Of a DNA stretch of 64,000 bases, positions 1 through 10,981 are shown piece by piece. Numbering within the stretch: the first letter of the stretch is position 1; each line of letters starts with the position of its first letter. The position numbers were made by a program, and so were the translations under genes. The notes below the pieces were generated by a model, which saw nothing but the letters and a program-made list of their open reading frames with translations, ran no database searches and was not told the DNA's origin. Origin of the DNA: Pachysolen tannophilus NRRL Y-2460 (Eukaryota; Ascomycota; Pichiomycetes; Alaninales; Pachysolenaceae); the NCBI GenBank assembly GCA_001661245.1, contig KV454011.1, positions 535,515-599,514 of the forward strand, in the 5' to 3' direction.

Positions 1-761
1 AAAGAAAGAAGAAAAGAAACACGTAAAAATAACTCCAGCAATGAAGCTTTTCTATTTCCTTAGTTTTGCCCCGTATTAGGACATTTCTTTTTCTTTTTTT
101 TTTTTTTTTCAGTAAAAATCGCATATCTATTCATCGTCGTCATAAAGCCTGAACTACATTGAGAACTTTGTAACTAAGTCTACTACCATGGTTAAATAAA
201 AAATTTTTGAAATTGAATTTCACTTGAATTTAGAAAAAGAATTTAAAATAAATTAAGACCTTAAAATACTCAATGGTAAAAAATTTCGGATATTGAATTT
301 ATAGCCTACAATTGAGAAACTTTTCATTTTGAAAAATATATAGGAGTTAAGCTTGATATTTTCGAGGTTAAATAATCAGATATAATAAATAATATACAAC
401 GGAATAAATTTTCCAGCTTAAATTTATAGTCTCAGTTTAAAAGGCAATCTTTATATAAAATAGTCAAGCATCTAGAATGTATAGTTGTGTTCTCCAATAA
501 ACGTTATCACATATAGAGCCTGAATCTACAGTTTGCATGGTTAGTTTTAACATTAAGCCTTTTTCTAAATAAGACCACTTAAATTTTGTATCTGCACAAA
601 TACCTGGGCAGAGAGAGACACATTTTTTCTACACCTGAATTCTCTCTATCAAGATACATATATTATAGTATTAACTGTAGAATGGAGTATTATACATTGA
701 AAGCAGCGTAAATTAATGAAAATCCAGTTTAAAGAGACTTATGCCTTGAAAATAAAATTAA

Positions 762-796
762 ATGCATGATGCGCTTGCATGCATCCTGCAACGCAT
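762..796. promoter_or_regulatory. Cluster of GCAT/ATGC words
   Basis: Within 35 bases there are repeated TGCATGATGCGC, TTGCATGCAT and ACGCATG words, including a GCATGC palindrome. This is GC-richer than the surrounding DNA. It lies about 800 bases upstream of the cyclin ATG. The binding protein is unknown; a regulatory role is inferred only from the repetition. Confidence 0.25.
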
Positions 797-1380
797 GTCC
801 AAACTCTAAATCCAATTGACTTTTTCTTTTTCAAAAAAAATACAAAAAAATATTTAGCACTGAAAAAAAAAAAGATTACTTACTGATGAATATCAAAAGG
901 GATTCTTCAAAAAACTGTAAATCAAAAATTACGGAAGATTATATATATAGTTCAGTAATCCCAACTTTTGTTTAGTTTTTAAAAAGTTCTGTTTTCTTCT
1001 TTCAAAGATCAAAAGAGTTGGTTGAATTCTAAACTTATTTGCTAATTCTTTTAATATCATTTCTCTTTAGTCATTTGCTTTTTTTTTTTGTTTTGTTTTT
1101 TTTTCTGGTTTTCTTCTTTGCTTTTTTTCATTACATTATAACAAAGTCGATTTTTTGAAAAGGAAAATTGATAAAAATATAGAAAAAAGTTCAACATAAT
1201 AGACTCAACCATTGTTTAGTTTGTTTTCGTTTTCATCTTCATAGTCATCGTCATTAAAGTTTTTTATTTTTCTTTCTTTTTTTTTCTTTTACTTTTCTTT
1301 GCTGGTCGATTTTTATTTTAACGTTTTAACATTTTTAACGAACTCGTTCATTTTTTTTTATTTTCTTTTTGCATAGTCAT

Positions 1381-1387
1381 TGACTCA
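1381..1387 (+). promoter_or_regulatory. Gcn4/AP-1-type site TGACTCA
   Basis: Perfect TGACTCA heptamer about 200 bases upstream of the cyclin ATG. This is the consensus for Gcn4-type bZIP proteins in yeasts. A single 7-mer can arise by chance, so the call is tentative. Confidence 0.3.
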
Positions 1388-1584
1388 CAAGCTTTGATGC
1401 TACAAGAAAGAAAAACAATTATTATTCATTCTTTGATCTTCATCTATAGCTAACTTTTTTTTTTTTTTGTTTTCATCATAACGCATCTTATTTTTTTGAA
1501 AAATCTTGAAAAATTTTTCCCCTTATTTAGCAATACTGAAATATTTTAGTTTTCGTATTTACATATATATAACAGACTCAAGCT

Positions 1585-2793
1585 ATGTCGACCTCACCAG
1601 ATCAATATCAACTGAAAAGAGAGAGAATTTCGGATTTGAAATCCAATGATTTATCTCTTGTCGGTATGGAGTTAAGATCACATTCCAATACCATGGAAGA
1701 ATATTCCAAATCAATATTATATTGTCATTTAGAGTTGGAAAATATATATAAACCATTGCCGCTGTTGATTTCACAGCAACCAGAAATCAAACTGAAGATG
1801 AGATACTTGGTCATTGATTATTTGTTGGATATTATTAACAAGTATCAATTAAGTCATGAAACATTTTTCACTACAATTAATATAATGGATAGATATTCAT
1901 CTGTGAGGATTGTAAGGAAAAACCAATACCAATTAGTTGGTCTTTGTTGTTTATGGATTTCAAGTAAATATCATGAAAAAAAGTCAAAGATTCCTCCTTT
2001 AGATCATTTAATCAAATTATGTTGTAATTGTTATAATAAGAAACTTTTTTTAGAAATGGAAAAACATGTATTGAGCTCTATTGACTGGTGCTTAAGCTCA
2101 AACTTGGAAAACTTGTTGGATTTGATCATTTCTAAACAAGAGCAGCAACAAAAGCAAAGCTCTTCACCGGTGGACTTGAGCGATTTAAAAGAATGTTGTA
2201 TCTACATGTGTTCATTGGCACAATTTGGTAAGATAAGTTTACATCATAAGGCCAGTATTGTTGCATGTGCTTCATTATCATTATCGTTAAAGGCTTTAAA
2301 TTCAAATACAACATCTTTATTGAATAACAATTTAGAAGTTTCATTGGTTCGGTTATTATTTAATGCTGTACCAAGCTCTATGGTGACTAAATCTAAAACA
2401 CCAGCTGTGTTAAAATTGAAAACTTTTTACAAAGAATTGATGATGATTTCATCATCACCTTTAAACAGAATAGATAATAATGAACAACTCTTGACACCTC
2501 CTGGTAGTTCGAAAAGCAGTGTTATAGATGCAGGTATCAATAATTACATTGTTATTCCAACAACACCATTAGCTAACGAGATATCATCAATAAACGATCC
2601 GGCACACATTTCTATATACCCATCACCAGTGGATATTAATACCAATAATGACTCTGGAAATCCAATTACCCCTCCACAATCTGAATCCAGTATAAAGAGA
2701 AAATTTGAATACGAAGATGAAAGCTTTAACGAATATAACTCTGTTAGCAAAAGATTTCATTACGATTCAACAGAATTTTTCTACGAAAACTAA
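1585..2793 (+). CDS. CLN3: G1 cyclin, Cln3-like
   Basis: A 402-residue cyclin that would activate the Cdc28/Cdk1 kinase at G1/Start. The cyclin box spans about residues 50-180. It contains QQPEIKLKMRYLVIDYLLD, then INIMDRYSSVRIVRKNQYQL and LCCLWISSKYHEKKSKIPPL, which match G1 cyclins and resemble S. cerevisiae Cln3 (LWISSKF) most. The C-terminal third is low-complexity and Ser/Thr/Pro-rich, with several TPP/SP sites typical of phosphorylation-driven turnover. The ATG at 1585 is preceded by a long AT-rich leader. Candida-clade relatives carry several G1 cyclins (Cln3, Ccn1, Hgc1); Cln3 is my best match, but a tree would be needed to separate them. Confidence 0.8.
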   Translation: MSTSPDQYQLKRERISDLKSNDLSLVGMELRSHSNTMEEYSKSILYCHLELENIYKPLPLLISQQPEIKLKMRYLVIDYLLDIINKYQLSHETFFTTINIMDRYSSVRIVRKNQYQLVGLCCLWISSKYHEKKSKIPPLDHLIKLCCNCYNKKLFLEMEKHVLSSIDWCLSSNLENLLDLIISKQEQQQKQSSSPVDLSDLKECCIYMCSLAQFGKISLHHKASIVACASLSLSLKALNSNTTSLLNNNLEVSLVRLLFNAVPSSMVTKSKTPAVLKLKTFYKELMMISSSPLNRIDNNEQLLTPPGSSKSSVIDAGINNYIVIPTTPLANEISSINDPAHISIYPSPVDINTNNDSGNPITPPQSESSIKRKFEYEDESFNEYNSVSKRFHYDSTEFFYEN

Positions 2794-2872
2794 ATAACTA
2801 TTAAGGACCATTTTTTTTAATGCAGCATCGAAGTACTTTTTGAAAATACTTTTTCTTTTTTTTTTATTTTCT

Positions 2873-2929
2873 ACTATTATTATTATTACTATTATTATTA
2901 TTAATTATTATTATTAATTATTATTATTC
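2873..2929. repeat. Interrupted ATT/TTA microsatellite
   Basis: About 57 bases of ATT/TTA units broken by a CTATT and two AATT steps, just downstream of the cyclin stop codon. Simple-sequence repeat, not coding. Confidence 0.8.
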
Positions 2930-4047
2930 TTGTTACTTTCATTTTCATTTAATTTTATCTCAAAGAGATCTTTATCTATTGGCTTCGAAACTTAAAATAT
3001 AAAGAAAGTTGAAAAAAAAAGACAAAAAACAACAAGAAAAAAAAAGAAAAAAAAAGAAATTAGAAAGAGGAAAAGAAAAAAGAATTTAGAAAAATTTTAG
3101 AATTAAAAGGGTCGGAATGCTTTTTTTAATCCATAGAGTACAACAAATAAGAAAGAAATTTTTTTTTAAAAAAAACGGATGGATAGAAAAATAAACCATG
3201 GAATGCTGTGTATATGATTTTTTACAAGAAAACCTTTCAAAAATGGTATTATTGTTTGTTGTTTTTTTCTTTTTTTTTTTTGAAGTGGCTTTTAATTAAT
3301 TTATTTTTACTTTTACTTTTATGTTTGGAGTGTGATTTGAATTTTTCAATTTTTATTTGTTAACTGCTTGTTAAATATTATATATAACTTCACTTATTTT
3401 ATTTTCATTATGGATTTTATGTTGCATTGTAGTATCCAATAATATGCTTATAGTTTATTTTAATAGTAAGACTTTATTTTAATTTTTTAGTTTTGATATA
3501 GGTATAATTAAAATAATTGTAGAGTGAGTGAGTGATTGAGTGAGAGCGAAAGTGATTGAGAGTGATTCTTTTACTTTTTAAGGTTGTGATGAGAGAAAAC
3601 TAAAATTATTACAAATTGTTTTAATTTTTTCACGTTAGACTAATAAATGAAACTAGCGACATTTTCGACTGCTTAATAATTGTCCAAAAAGAGGAGGAGG
3701 ATGGAACCTAGGTACTAATGTACACAAGGTACTAATTATAACAATAATAAGTTTCCCCCTATTTTCTATCCAGGGGAACAACTACAGCGTATCTGTATAA
3801 CTTTATAGTAACTCTAACTAATATTGAATTTGAGGTTTATCCTATTTAAAATAACAAAGGTAAAATCAATATACAACCTCATTTTTTTAATGAATTGTGG
3901 TTTTTTTTTTGGAATTGAAAATTCTTTATATAAAAAAAAAGGTTTAGCATAATTAATTTATAATTCAATTATTATAATATTAAAAGAAAACCCCAGCTAC
4001 AAATTATGTGTCTCTCTGCATTCAATCAATCTTACCAATAAAAGACC

Positions 4048-4073
4048 AAAAAAAAAAAAAAAAAAAAAAAAAA
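4048..4073. repeat. Run of 26 A
   Basis: Uninterrupted A homopolymer in the gene-free region. Its exact length may be unreliable, given the signs of homopolymer errors elsewhere in this sequence. Confidence 0.85.
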
Positions 4074-4908
4074 CAAGGAATGGCTAGAATTTATTCATAT
4101 TTTGAACAAAAAAAAAAGCCTTGTATTAAAATACGAGAATCGTAGTAATATTATCACAGAAAAGTCTCAAATTTTTACTCAGTTAAATGAATTTTCAATA
4201 TTTATTCACATGTTACTTTTACATATTAAGAAAACAGCAATCAAGTTATCACATCATCACACGTATTATATCTGTAATAATCTCTAATTTTACTCTTTTT
4301 AATAAATAATACATTTTACGGCTAAATACCTTGTAGAGGTCAAAACCTTCTTTAAAAAGAGGTATTAAAGATATTTAATACCCTTAGTTACGGTACTATA
4401 CATTAATAATTTTTTTTTTTAAAAAAAAAAAAAAAAGTGATTTAAAAACGGTAGAAATTTGAATAATTTAAGTTTCATAAATATTATTATTATATCATCG
4501 AACGTAAAAATCACCAAGCGTCATTTTGGAATTACTGAAACTTTTTTTTTTTTTTTCTTTTCTTTTAAAAAAAACACAAAAAAAACACCACAATATAATA
4601 ACCTATTTTGAATAAAAAAGAGTTTGGGCGAACTTGTTGATGGGCAATTAACCCTTGCTTTTTTTTTTTATTCGCACTTAAAAGTTACCTTTTTTAAAAT
4701 CATTATTAATATTTTAATAGTTTTTTTTTCTTCTACTTTTTTAAAAGATATTTTGAAACTTGAAGTTCCTGCTATATTTAAACCCTTTAAAGCCATACAG
4801 TTATAAGTAGCAACGAATAATAATTGATTTAGTTTTTTTTAAAAAAAAAACTGTAGTAATATGGTAAATTTTATTTATTTTATTTTATTTTATTTTTGAC
4901 TTCATTAT

Positions 4909-5091
4909 CTGGGCTATAACCCAGGCAAAAAAAGGTAAAATGTCCCCGCGTTAGGTGGATCAGTTGAACTGGGCTTGAATATAAATAATGTTTGACCTGA
5001 GATCGGTCAAGCCCGAATGTGTCCCTCTCTGTCCCTCTGTCCTTCTGTCCTTCTGTCCCACTCTCACCGCCTAACTTGGTCAAGTTTTTTT
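4909..5091 (+). ncRNA. Candidate structured non-coding RNA
   Basis: A GC-richer island in very AT-rich DNA with several inverted repeats. There is a hairpin CTGGG/CCCAG (4909-4924), and a long-range pairing GTTAGGTGG (4950-4958) with CCGCCTAAC (5067-5075), nine pairs with one G-U. Inside it is GGGCTTGA (4971-4978) with TCAAGCCC (5007-5014), overlapped by an alternative TTGACC/GGTCAA stem (4992-5010). A terminal ACTTG-GT-CAAGT hairpin (5074-5085) is followed by T7. Between the stems lie five imperfect TGTCC(C/T)TC repeats. The terminal hairpin plus T-run favours + strand transcription with a Pol III-like stop. I could not match it to U1, U2, U4, U5 or U6, or to RNase P, SRP or telomerase RNA. 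The call is inference from structure only. Confidence 0.3.
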
Positions 5092-7195
5092 ACCTGGCGA
5101 TCTCTATTTCCCCCCTCCCTTTCTAGAATATCTATATATATATATATATATAGATATGTATACATATACATATATAATACCGATAAAAGAAAGTAACAGA
5201 TACGAAAAATCCCTCTAAACTGGCGTTTTACTATTTTATTATTATTTTATATTTTTTTTTGCTCAATTAAGTATTTTTTACTGAAAGAATTAGAAAAAGA
5301 CCCAAAAAAAAAAAAAAAGGTTTAAAATTTCAATCAATTAATCAATAGTAAAAATTTAAGATCTCCAATTTTTTTTTTATTAATTACTTCAATTTTGAAC
5401 CTCAAATTTTAAAAAAGAAAAAGATTTCGTCACCAGGACTGTAAGGAAATATATATAAGTTAAAGACAAAAAAATACAAGGATTCAAAAAAAAACAAAAA
5501 CTTGTTATTTTTAATATAGGCCTAGTTATCTAAATATCTACATATATATAATAATACATACATAAATATATGTATGTATTTTAATTATATTATTTTCAAT
5601 CAATAATACCGCGATAGATGAGAATGAAAATATAGTTTAAAAGATAAATTTTATTTTATTTTAAAAAATCTTTTAAGAAGGGCTATAAATATAATATAAA
5701 TTATATTTGATTTTGGCCCTTTTATTTAAGATCACATTTATTCATTTACATTTTTAACATTTTTACATCATTGTGCCGTACGGTTTAAAATGCAAGTTGA
5801 AATAGAATTTCTTAAATAGACGATACATTTCACTATTCTGGTACTTAATAAAAATATGAAAAAATAACGGAATTTTTTGGGCGGTACTATTAAAGGAAAG
5901 TTAAGGAACGAGTAGAGTATATCATTTTTCACTAAAATCTAAACATTCTATTTCCTCTTTTAGTAAATAACTTTTTACCTAAAATTTTTTAGTGAACGGT
6001 GGAAAGAATTTGAAAAGTCTTGATTATCAGGATAGCTTACTGCTTTAATTTTTGACTAAAATTAAAGAGAAAAGAAAAGAAAATTTTTTATTTTTATTTT
6101 TATTTTCCAAAAACAAAAAAAAAAGGTTACTTTTTGACTATGATAAAATAGAAGCTATTTTAACTATCATTCCAATGCAACATTTAGTTATGTAAAAAAA
6201 TTTAGTTTGTGCTACTTTTAGTGTCTTAGATATTATCGATAATTCGGTTAAAAAAAGTAGTAATTTTTACGTTTTCGGTATAAATTGTATTATTTCTAGT
6301 AATTTATACCAAATTTTCAGTACTATTTTAGACATGATCACCAAATGCTTTTCTTTTCTTAAAAGTATTTCTTTTAAATTAATTTAATTATAATTGGAAA
6401 AGCGCAATTTTTAACAAATAATGTACTGAAATTTTCTATTTAGATGTACGAACTCGAAGTTGATGTAATTTGTATAATTTATTTCTATGTCTAGATTTTT
6501 TATTTTAAAATCATGATCAGCAAAAATACAATGAATGAATACACCTTGATTAAATGTAGGCGTTCTTTGTTTTTTTTTTTTTTTTTTATTAACTGATTCC
6601 ATTCTACTGGATTCAACGGATTTGATATTTTAAACTAAATCACTAAAACCTCTTTTTTTTTTCTTAAAAAAAAAGGACATAACAGCTATTCCGCCAGTAT
6701 TTATTTAGTTTGAACAGAAATGAGAGAATAAAAAAAAAAAATTTTTTTTATTTTTTTTTTTTTGAATAGTCTTGATTTTGTTTGGACAGGAAGAAGAAAT
6801 GAAACTCATGTTCGAAAATCGAAAAGACAAGGAAGAAATTTAGTTTAAAAAAGAAAGTAAGTTATATTTAGAGCTTTCTTAAATCCTATGCACAAAACAA
6901 GAAAATTAGAATCAAAGATTATAATAATAAACCCTTATATAAAATACCAAAACCGAATTGAGTCAACTCAATGCTTAAAGGGCAAAAAAAAAGAAAAAAG
7001 AGAGAGAATTAATTAACTCCTGCCATTCTAAACTAGAGGAAAATAATAAGAAAAAAAAAAGCTTTAAAGAATCAAAAATTATAACCAGCACCAATTGAAA
7101 AATGAAAGCATTTTATCTCTAGTGTTTTTCAAAATCTAATAATTTTTTTTTTTTTATTTTTTTTTTAATTTGTTTTTTCAATTTTTCAATTTCTA

Positions 7196-8111
7196 TTAGA
7201 GAATCTTTCCAAATTTTTCATCCAAAACTCTATTCTTCATTCTCTCATACCATTCATCTAAGGTCTCATTGGTACCATGCAACGCGATAATTATAATTGT
7301 CATATTATCAAAACCTACACCAGTTGTTGCGTTTGCTAAATATAAACATTGATCCAAGACAATTTCCACAATTTCATTAATTTTTTTACCATATGATAAA
7401 TTTTTTCTAATTAAAGCAATTAATTCTTGATTTTTAAAACAATCCCATATACCATCACAAGCTAAAATTAAAAATTCATCTTGATCAATGTTAATATCAT
7501 GAATTAATATTTCAGGTTCAACAGTAACTTGATATTCTTCAGGTGGAGTTTTACTAAAATTTTTCTTTGCTCTTAACCTTAAAGGGATTGTTTTTTCATT
7601 TTTAAATGAAAAATCACCAAATGCTCTACTAAGTGCTAAAGTTCCATTAACTCTATTTAATGCAACATGACCTCCATCATTTCTAATTCTTAACATTTCT
7701 CCGAAATTATTAGGTTTATGATCATAAGATAAAGTCTTTGCCATCCCATTTATACTTAAAACACATCTTGAATCTCCTGTATTTCCTATTATTAATCGAT
7801 TTTCCACTATTATAGACACTATTGCAGTAGAACCAGAATTTTTACATTCTTTATATAATTGATAATCACAATCTAAAAAACTGTCAACAACTAATCTTGG
7901 AATATTAATATTACTTAATACATCTAAACAAGATTTTTCAACAAATTCACTCTTGTTAAACTCAAGATCCAACGAATGTAGTATTATTTCAGGTAAACGC
8001 TCATTTATATAGTTTGAAGTGCTATAACCCCCATGACCATCAAAAACTCCAAAAATGTTTATAGTGTATTCCTTCTTATCACGAACGCCATTTTCATCAT
8101 TATGATCATGA

Positions 8112-8146
<35 letters not shown>

Positions 8147-8332
8147 AGTATCATCACCACTTAAGATCCTTCCCTTCCCACTCTCCACAACTAGTTTCGC
8201 AACTTTTTCACAATGAGCATCTTCCATAGTCAATCTATACCCTTGCATCTCCCCAATCGAGTAAGAAAGATGTTTTTGGGAAAAAGTCTTGATATGTTTT
8301 TCCGTTATTGGTTGTGATAACAACTGCCCCAT
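7196..8332 (-). CDS. PTC4: PP2C-type protein phosphatase, Ptc4-like
   Basis: A 378-residue metal-dependent Ser/Thr phosphatase of the PPM family. The start MGQLLSQPITEK closely matches S. cerevisiae Ptc4 (MGQLLSHPLTEK), and Gly2 fits N-myristoylation. Family motifs are present: MEDAH (residues 36-40), VFDGHGG (about 96-102), a GDSRC strand, DHKP, ACDGIWD and GVGFDNMTIIII near the end. These carry the metal-binding aspartates. The C-terminus (ETLDEWYERMKNR) also resembles the Ptc4 tail rather than Ptc2/3. A poly-Asn insert (residues 64-73) followed by His/Asp-rich sequence lies just before the first catalytic strand and is encoded by an ATT array on the other strand. TPS1 lies upstream on the same strand. 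Confidence 0.85.
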
Positions 8333-8807
8333 CTACGCTATCTCTCTAATACCAATACTAATGGGTTTCTTAAAATTAATTTATTAATAAAATAAAACTA
8401 TGGACTTTATATCAGCCAAAAAGAAAAAGGAAAAAAAATTATAACAACAACCAATTCCCATATAAATATATATATATATTTATATTTATAACTATAATTC
8501 AAATGGTCTTTTAAACGTTGAATCTAACTGATAACGCTTGATGTTTTTCATTTCTCCATTTCTCCAAGAGATAAAATTTTGCCAAAAAAAAAAAAAAAAA
8601 AAAAAACAATTTTGATTTTCGGCGAACTACCGTTTGTTTTATTCTCTCTTGAAACTTCTATTTCAACTTCATCTATATCAGTATTCATCATTGACACGTA
8701 GTTAAGGGCAGTTCTAGGCCATTAGATAGGTCATTCCCACTAGAGAAGACCTGGTCTTAAAGTATCTAGAGCAAAGAAATTCAAGTCTCAAGCACTAAAT
8801 TTTAGGA
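8333..8807. other. Intergenic: PTC4 promoter / TPS1 3' flank
   Basis: 475 bases between two minus-strand genes. It contains TATATA-type stretches around 8461-8490 and an A-run near 8583-8605. No gene is seen. Confidence 0.6.
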
Positions 8808-10223
8808 TCAGCTTTTGCCGTCCATCTTGTTCAATTCTTTAACAAAGTTTTCACCCCAATAAGAAGCCGTATACTTACTTATATATTTGAATAATTTATC
8901 AAAGTTGTTCTTTTTTTTCTCTTCTGGTAAAGTCAAACATTCCAGGATTGCTTCGCACATTTCTTCTGTGTTCCATGGATTAATTACGTGGGCACCATTT
9001 AAAGATTGTGCGGCTCCTGCAAATTCTGATAAAATCAATGAACCTTTTCTTTCTTGTTGACAAGCGATATATTCATAACTAACTAAATTCATACCATCTC
9101 TTGTAGAACTAACAAGACAAATATCGCTCACCGAATATAATGAGATCAATTCATCAAATGGGATTGATTTATGCATAAAATGAATAGGTACAAATTCTAC
9201 AGTACCAAACTGGCCATTTATTCTTCCAACTAATTCGTTAACGGTCAGCCTTAAAGATTGATATTCTTCCACATCTCCACGTGAAGGTACTGCCAATTGT
9301 ACTAGTACGACTTTACCAATCCATTCAGGATGTTCTGATAAAAAGATTTCAAAAGCATGTAATTTTTGAGGTACACCTTTAATGTAATCTAATCTATCAA
9401 CACCAACAATAATCTTTGTATCTTTAAACTTTTCCTTTAATATCTGTATTCTATCCAAAACAGGTTGTTTTTGAAGTCCAGTGATGAATTTATCCACATC
9501 AATTCCAATTGGGTAAGCACCTATATGAACCATTTTATTATTATATTCAACACCATTTGGTAAAGTATTAACATTTAAGATTCTTTGTACAGATGATAAA
9601 AAATGTCTAACATAATCATAAGTATGGAATCCAATTAAATCACAACTTAAAACACCTTCTAAAATTTCTTTTCTAACTGGTAATATTCTGTAAATTTCAG
9701 AAGAAGGAAATGGTGTATGTAAGAAAAACCCAATTTTAACATTTTTAATTCCTAATTCATCAATCTTTGATCTTAACATCTGAGGTAATAACATCAAATG
9801 ATAATCATGCACCCAAACCAAATCATTTTCCTTAACAAAAGTTATAATACTTTCTGCAAAACTTTTATTAGCCTCGATATATGCAGCCCATGAATTTTCA
9901 TCAAAATTCATCTCACCCGGATGATAATGGAAAAGAGGCCATAATATCGAATTGCTAAACCCATTATAATGTAAATCGGCAATCTCATCACTCAAATAAA
10001 TAGGTATACACTTGAATTTTTCTTGTAACTCAGCATTAACTTTCTTTTGTTCTTCTTCAGGAACTTCTAGCCCAGGCCAACCAAACCATTTAAAAGACTG
10101 CTTCAATCCTTGTAACGCCGTCACCAACCCACCTGAAGACATTGCATATCCATAATCACCACTCTCCTTCTTCTTAATTGTAATTGGAATCCTATTGGAA
10201 ACAACTAAAACGTCACCGGTCAT
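8808..10223 (-). CDS. TPS1: Trehalose-6-phosphate synthase (UDP-forming)
   Basis: A 471-residue GT20 glycosyltransferase joining UDP-glucose and glucose-6-phosphate to trehalose-6-phosphate in the cytosol, the first step of trehalose synthesis and a brake on glycolysis. Diagnostic stretches are all present in order: SNRIPITI at the N-terminus, SSGGLVTAL, GWPGLEV, VWVHDYHLMLLPQMLR, GFFLHTPFPSSEIYR, VGVDRLDYIKGVPQK and MNLVSYEYIACQ, ending in YWGENFVKELN. The length matches the stand-alone catalytic subunit (about 480 in Candida, 495 in S. cerevisiae), and there is no phosphatase domain. The only CTG codon examined, in AI-CTG-ECLTLP, sits where relatives usually have a polar residue. Confidence 0.97.
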   Translation of the reverse strand: MTGDVLVVSNRIPITIKKKESGDYGYAMSSGGLVTALQGLKQSFKWFGWPGLEVPEEEQKKVNAELQEKFKCIPIYLSDEIADLHYNGFSNSILWPLFHYHPGEMNFDENSWAAYIEANKSFAESIITFVKENDLVWVHDYHLMLLPQMLRSKIDELGIKNVKIGFFLHTPFPSSEIYRILPVRKEILEGVLSCDLIGFHTYDYVRHFLSSVQRILNVNTLPNGVEYNNKMVHIGAYPIGIDVDKFITGLQKQPVLDRIQILKEKFKDTKIIVGVDRLDYIKGVPQKLHAFEIFLSEHPEWIGKVVLVQLAVPSRGDVEEYQSLRLTVNELVGRINGQFGTVEFVPIHFMHKSIPFDELISLYSVSDICLVSSTRDGMNLVSYEYIACQQERKGSLILSEFAGAAQSLNGAHVINPWNTEEMCEAILECLTLPEEKKKNNFDKLFKYISKYTASYWGENFVKELNKMDGKS

Positions 10224-10981
10224 TCCTAATGATTATTTTGGAAAAAAAAAAAGAATACAATGAAAAAGATTTAACGATAATAACAACACCACACAAATCA
10301 AAGAAATAGTAACTTAAATACAACTTCCAAGTCTTCAATTAATTGTTTTTTTCCCGCCGAAAATAAAGAAAAAAATTATCAATTAATCTATTAATCAATC
10401 CAATTAATCAATCTATTAATTAATCAATAAATCAAGATAATAATTGCACTAATTTACAAACTAGATCTTATACTAATATCTCGTCACTAACGCTTTAAAT
10501 ATATATTATTGCTAACATATGGAACAGAAAACTCCTAAAGAAATTCCAGAAAATTTCCGTTTTAGAAACATTTCCGAATAGGGAAGTCAAAAAAGAAACC
10601 CATAAATATAACTTTTACGTAAGCTTAAGCTTAAAGGAAGAAGGTTCTTCATATGATAAGAAGTAACAGTAGAAAGAACTAATAAATATCGATTAAAGGA
10701 AAAAAAAATAGCGATAGAATAAAGAGAAAAGTTTCAGAGTTGGATTGTTGAAATGAAAGAGAAACCTTTTGGAACAAAAGAAAAAAAAACAATATAAAAG
10801 GAAGAAAAACAGAACTGCTATCTATTAATGAAAAATTTTTGAAATGGTTTTTTTTTTTTTTTTTTTATTTTTATTTTATTTTATTTTAATTTAGTTTAGT
10901 TTGATTGTTAATTTGTAATTTGTAATTGCCAAAAAGAGAAAGAAAAAAAAAAGAATAATGAAAGATAAATGTTGGTTGAGA
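10224..10981. other. Intergenic: TPS1 promoter / VMA2 3' flank
   Basis: 758 bases upstream of TPS1. It holds a TTTCCCGCC word at 10350-10358, repeats of TTAATCAAT around 10379-10435, and a heat-shock-type TTCCAGAA at 10544-10551. No CCCCT stress element was noticed. No gene is seen. Confidence 0.6.
10544..10551. promoter_or_regulatory. Heat-shock-element-like TTCnnGAA
   Basis: TTCCAGAA about 320 bases upstream of the TPS1 ATG, flanked by further but mis-phased GAA and TTC words. Hsf1 binds alternating nGAAn units, and TPS1 is heat-induced in yeasts, so the location is sensible. Only two units are in correct phase, so this is tentative. Confidence 0.3.

Larger units (their letters stand above)
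1..1584. other. Intergenic region upstream of the G1 cyclin gene
   Basis: No protein-coding gene is visible. The DNA is AT-rich with many T-runs, especially from about 1080 to 1500, as in promoters and long 5' leaders of yeast regulatory genes. It holds a cluster of GCAT/ATGC words at 762-796 and a perfect TGACTCA at 1381-1387. I saw no upstream ATG in the last 100 bases before the cyclin start. The gene to the left lies outside the window, so the real extent of this gap is unknown. Confidence 0.6.
2794..7195. other. 4.4 kb gene-free region between convergent genes
   Basis: The cyclin gene (+) and PTC4 (-) converge on this region, so no protein-gene promoter is needed here, yet it is 4,402 bp long. 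Other convergent pairs in the window are mostly 62-137 bp apart. Only short chance reading frames (at most 67 codons) are present. The DNA is strongly AT-rich with long A/T runs, an interrupted ATT array, a run of 26 A at 4048-4073, a small TTCCCC/GGGGAA hairpin at 3753-3778, a CCGTACGG palindrome at 5776-5783 and a GC-richer structured island at about 4909-5091. It could hold non-coding RNA genes, a replication origin or a centromere-like domain. Confidence 0.7.

Noticed and set aside
4880-5083. Minus-strand open frame of about 67 codons over the GC-richer island
   Set aside because: Its sequence is dictated by hairpins and TGTCC repeats, it has no proper domain and no similarity to known proteins. 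RNA structure explains the composition better.
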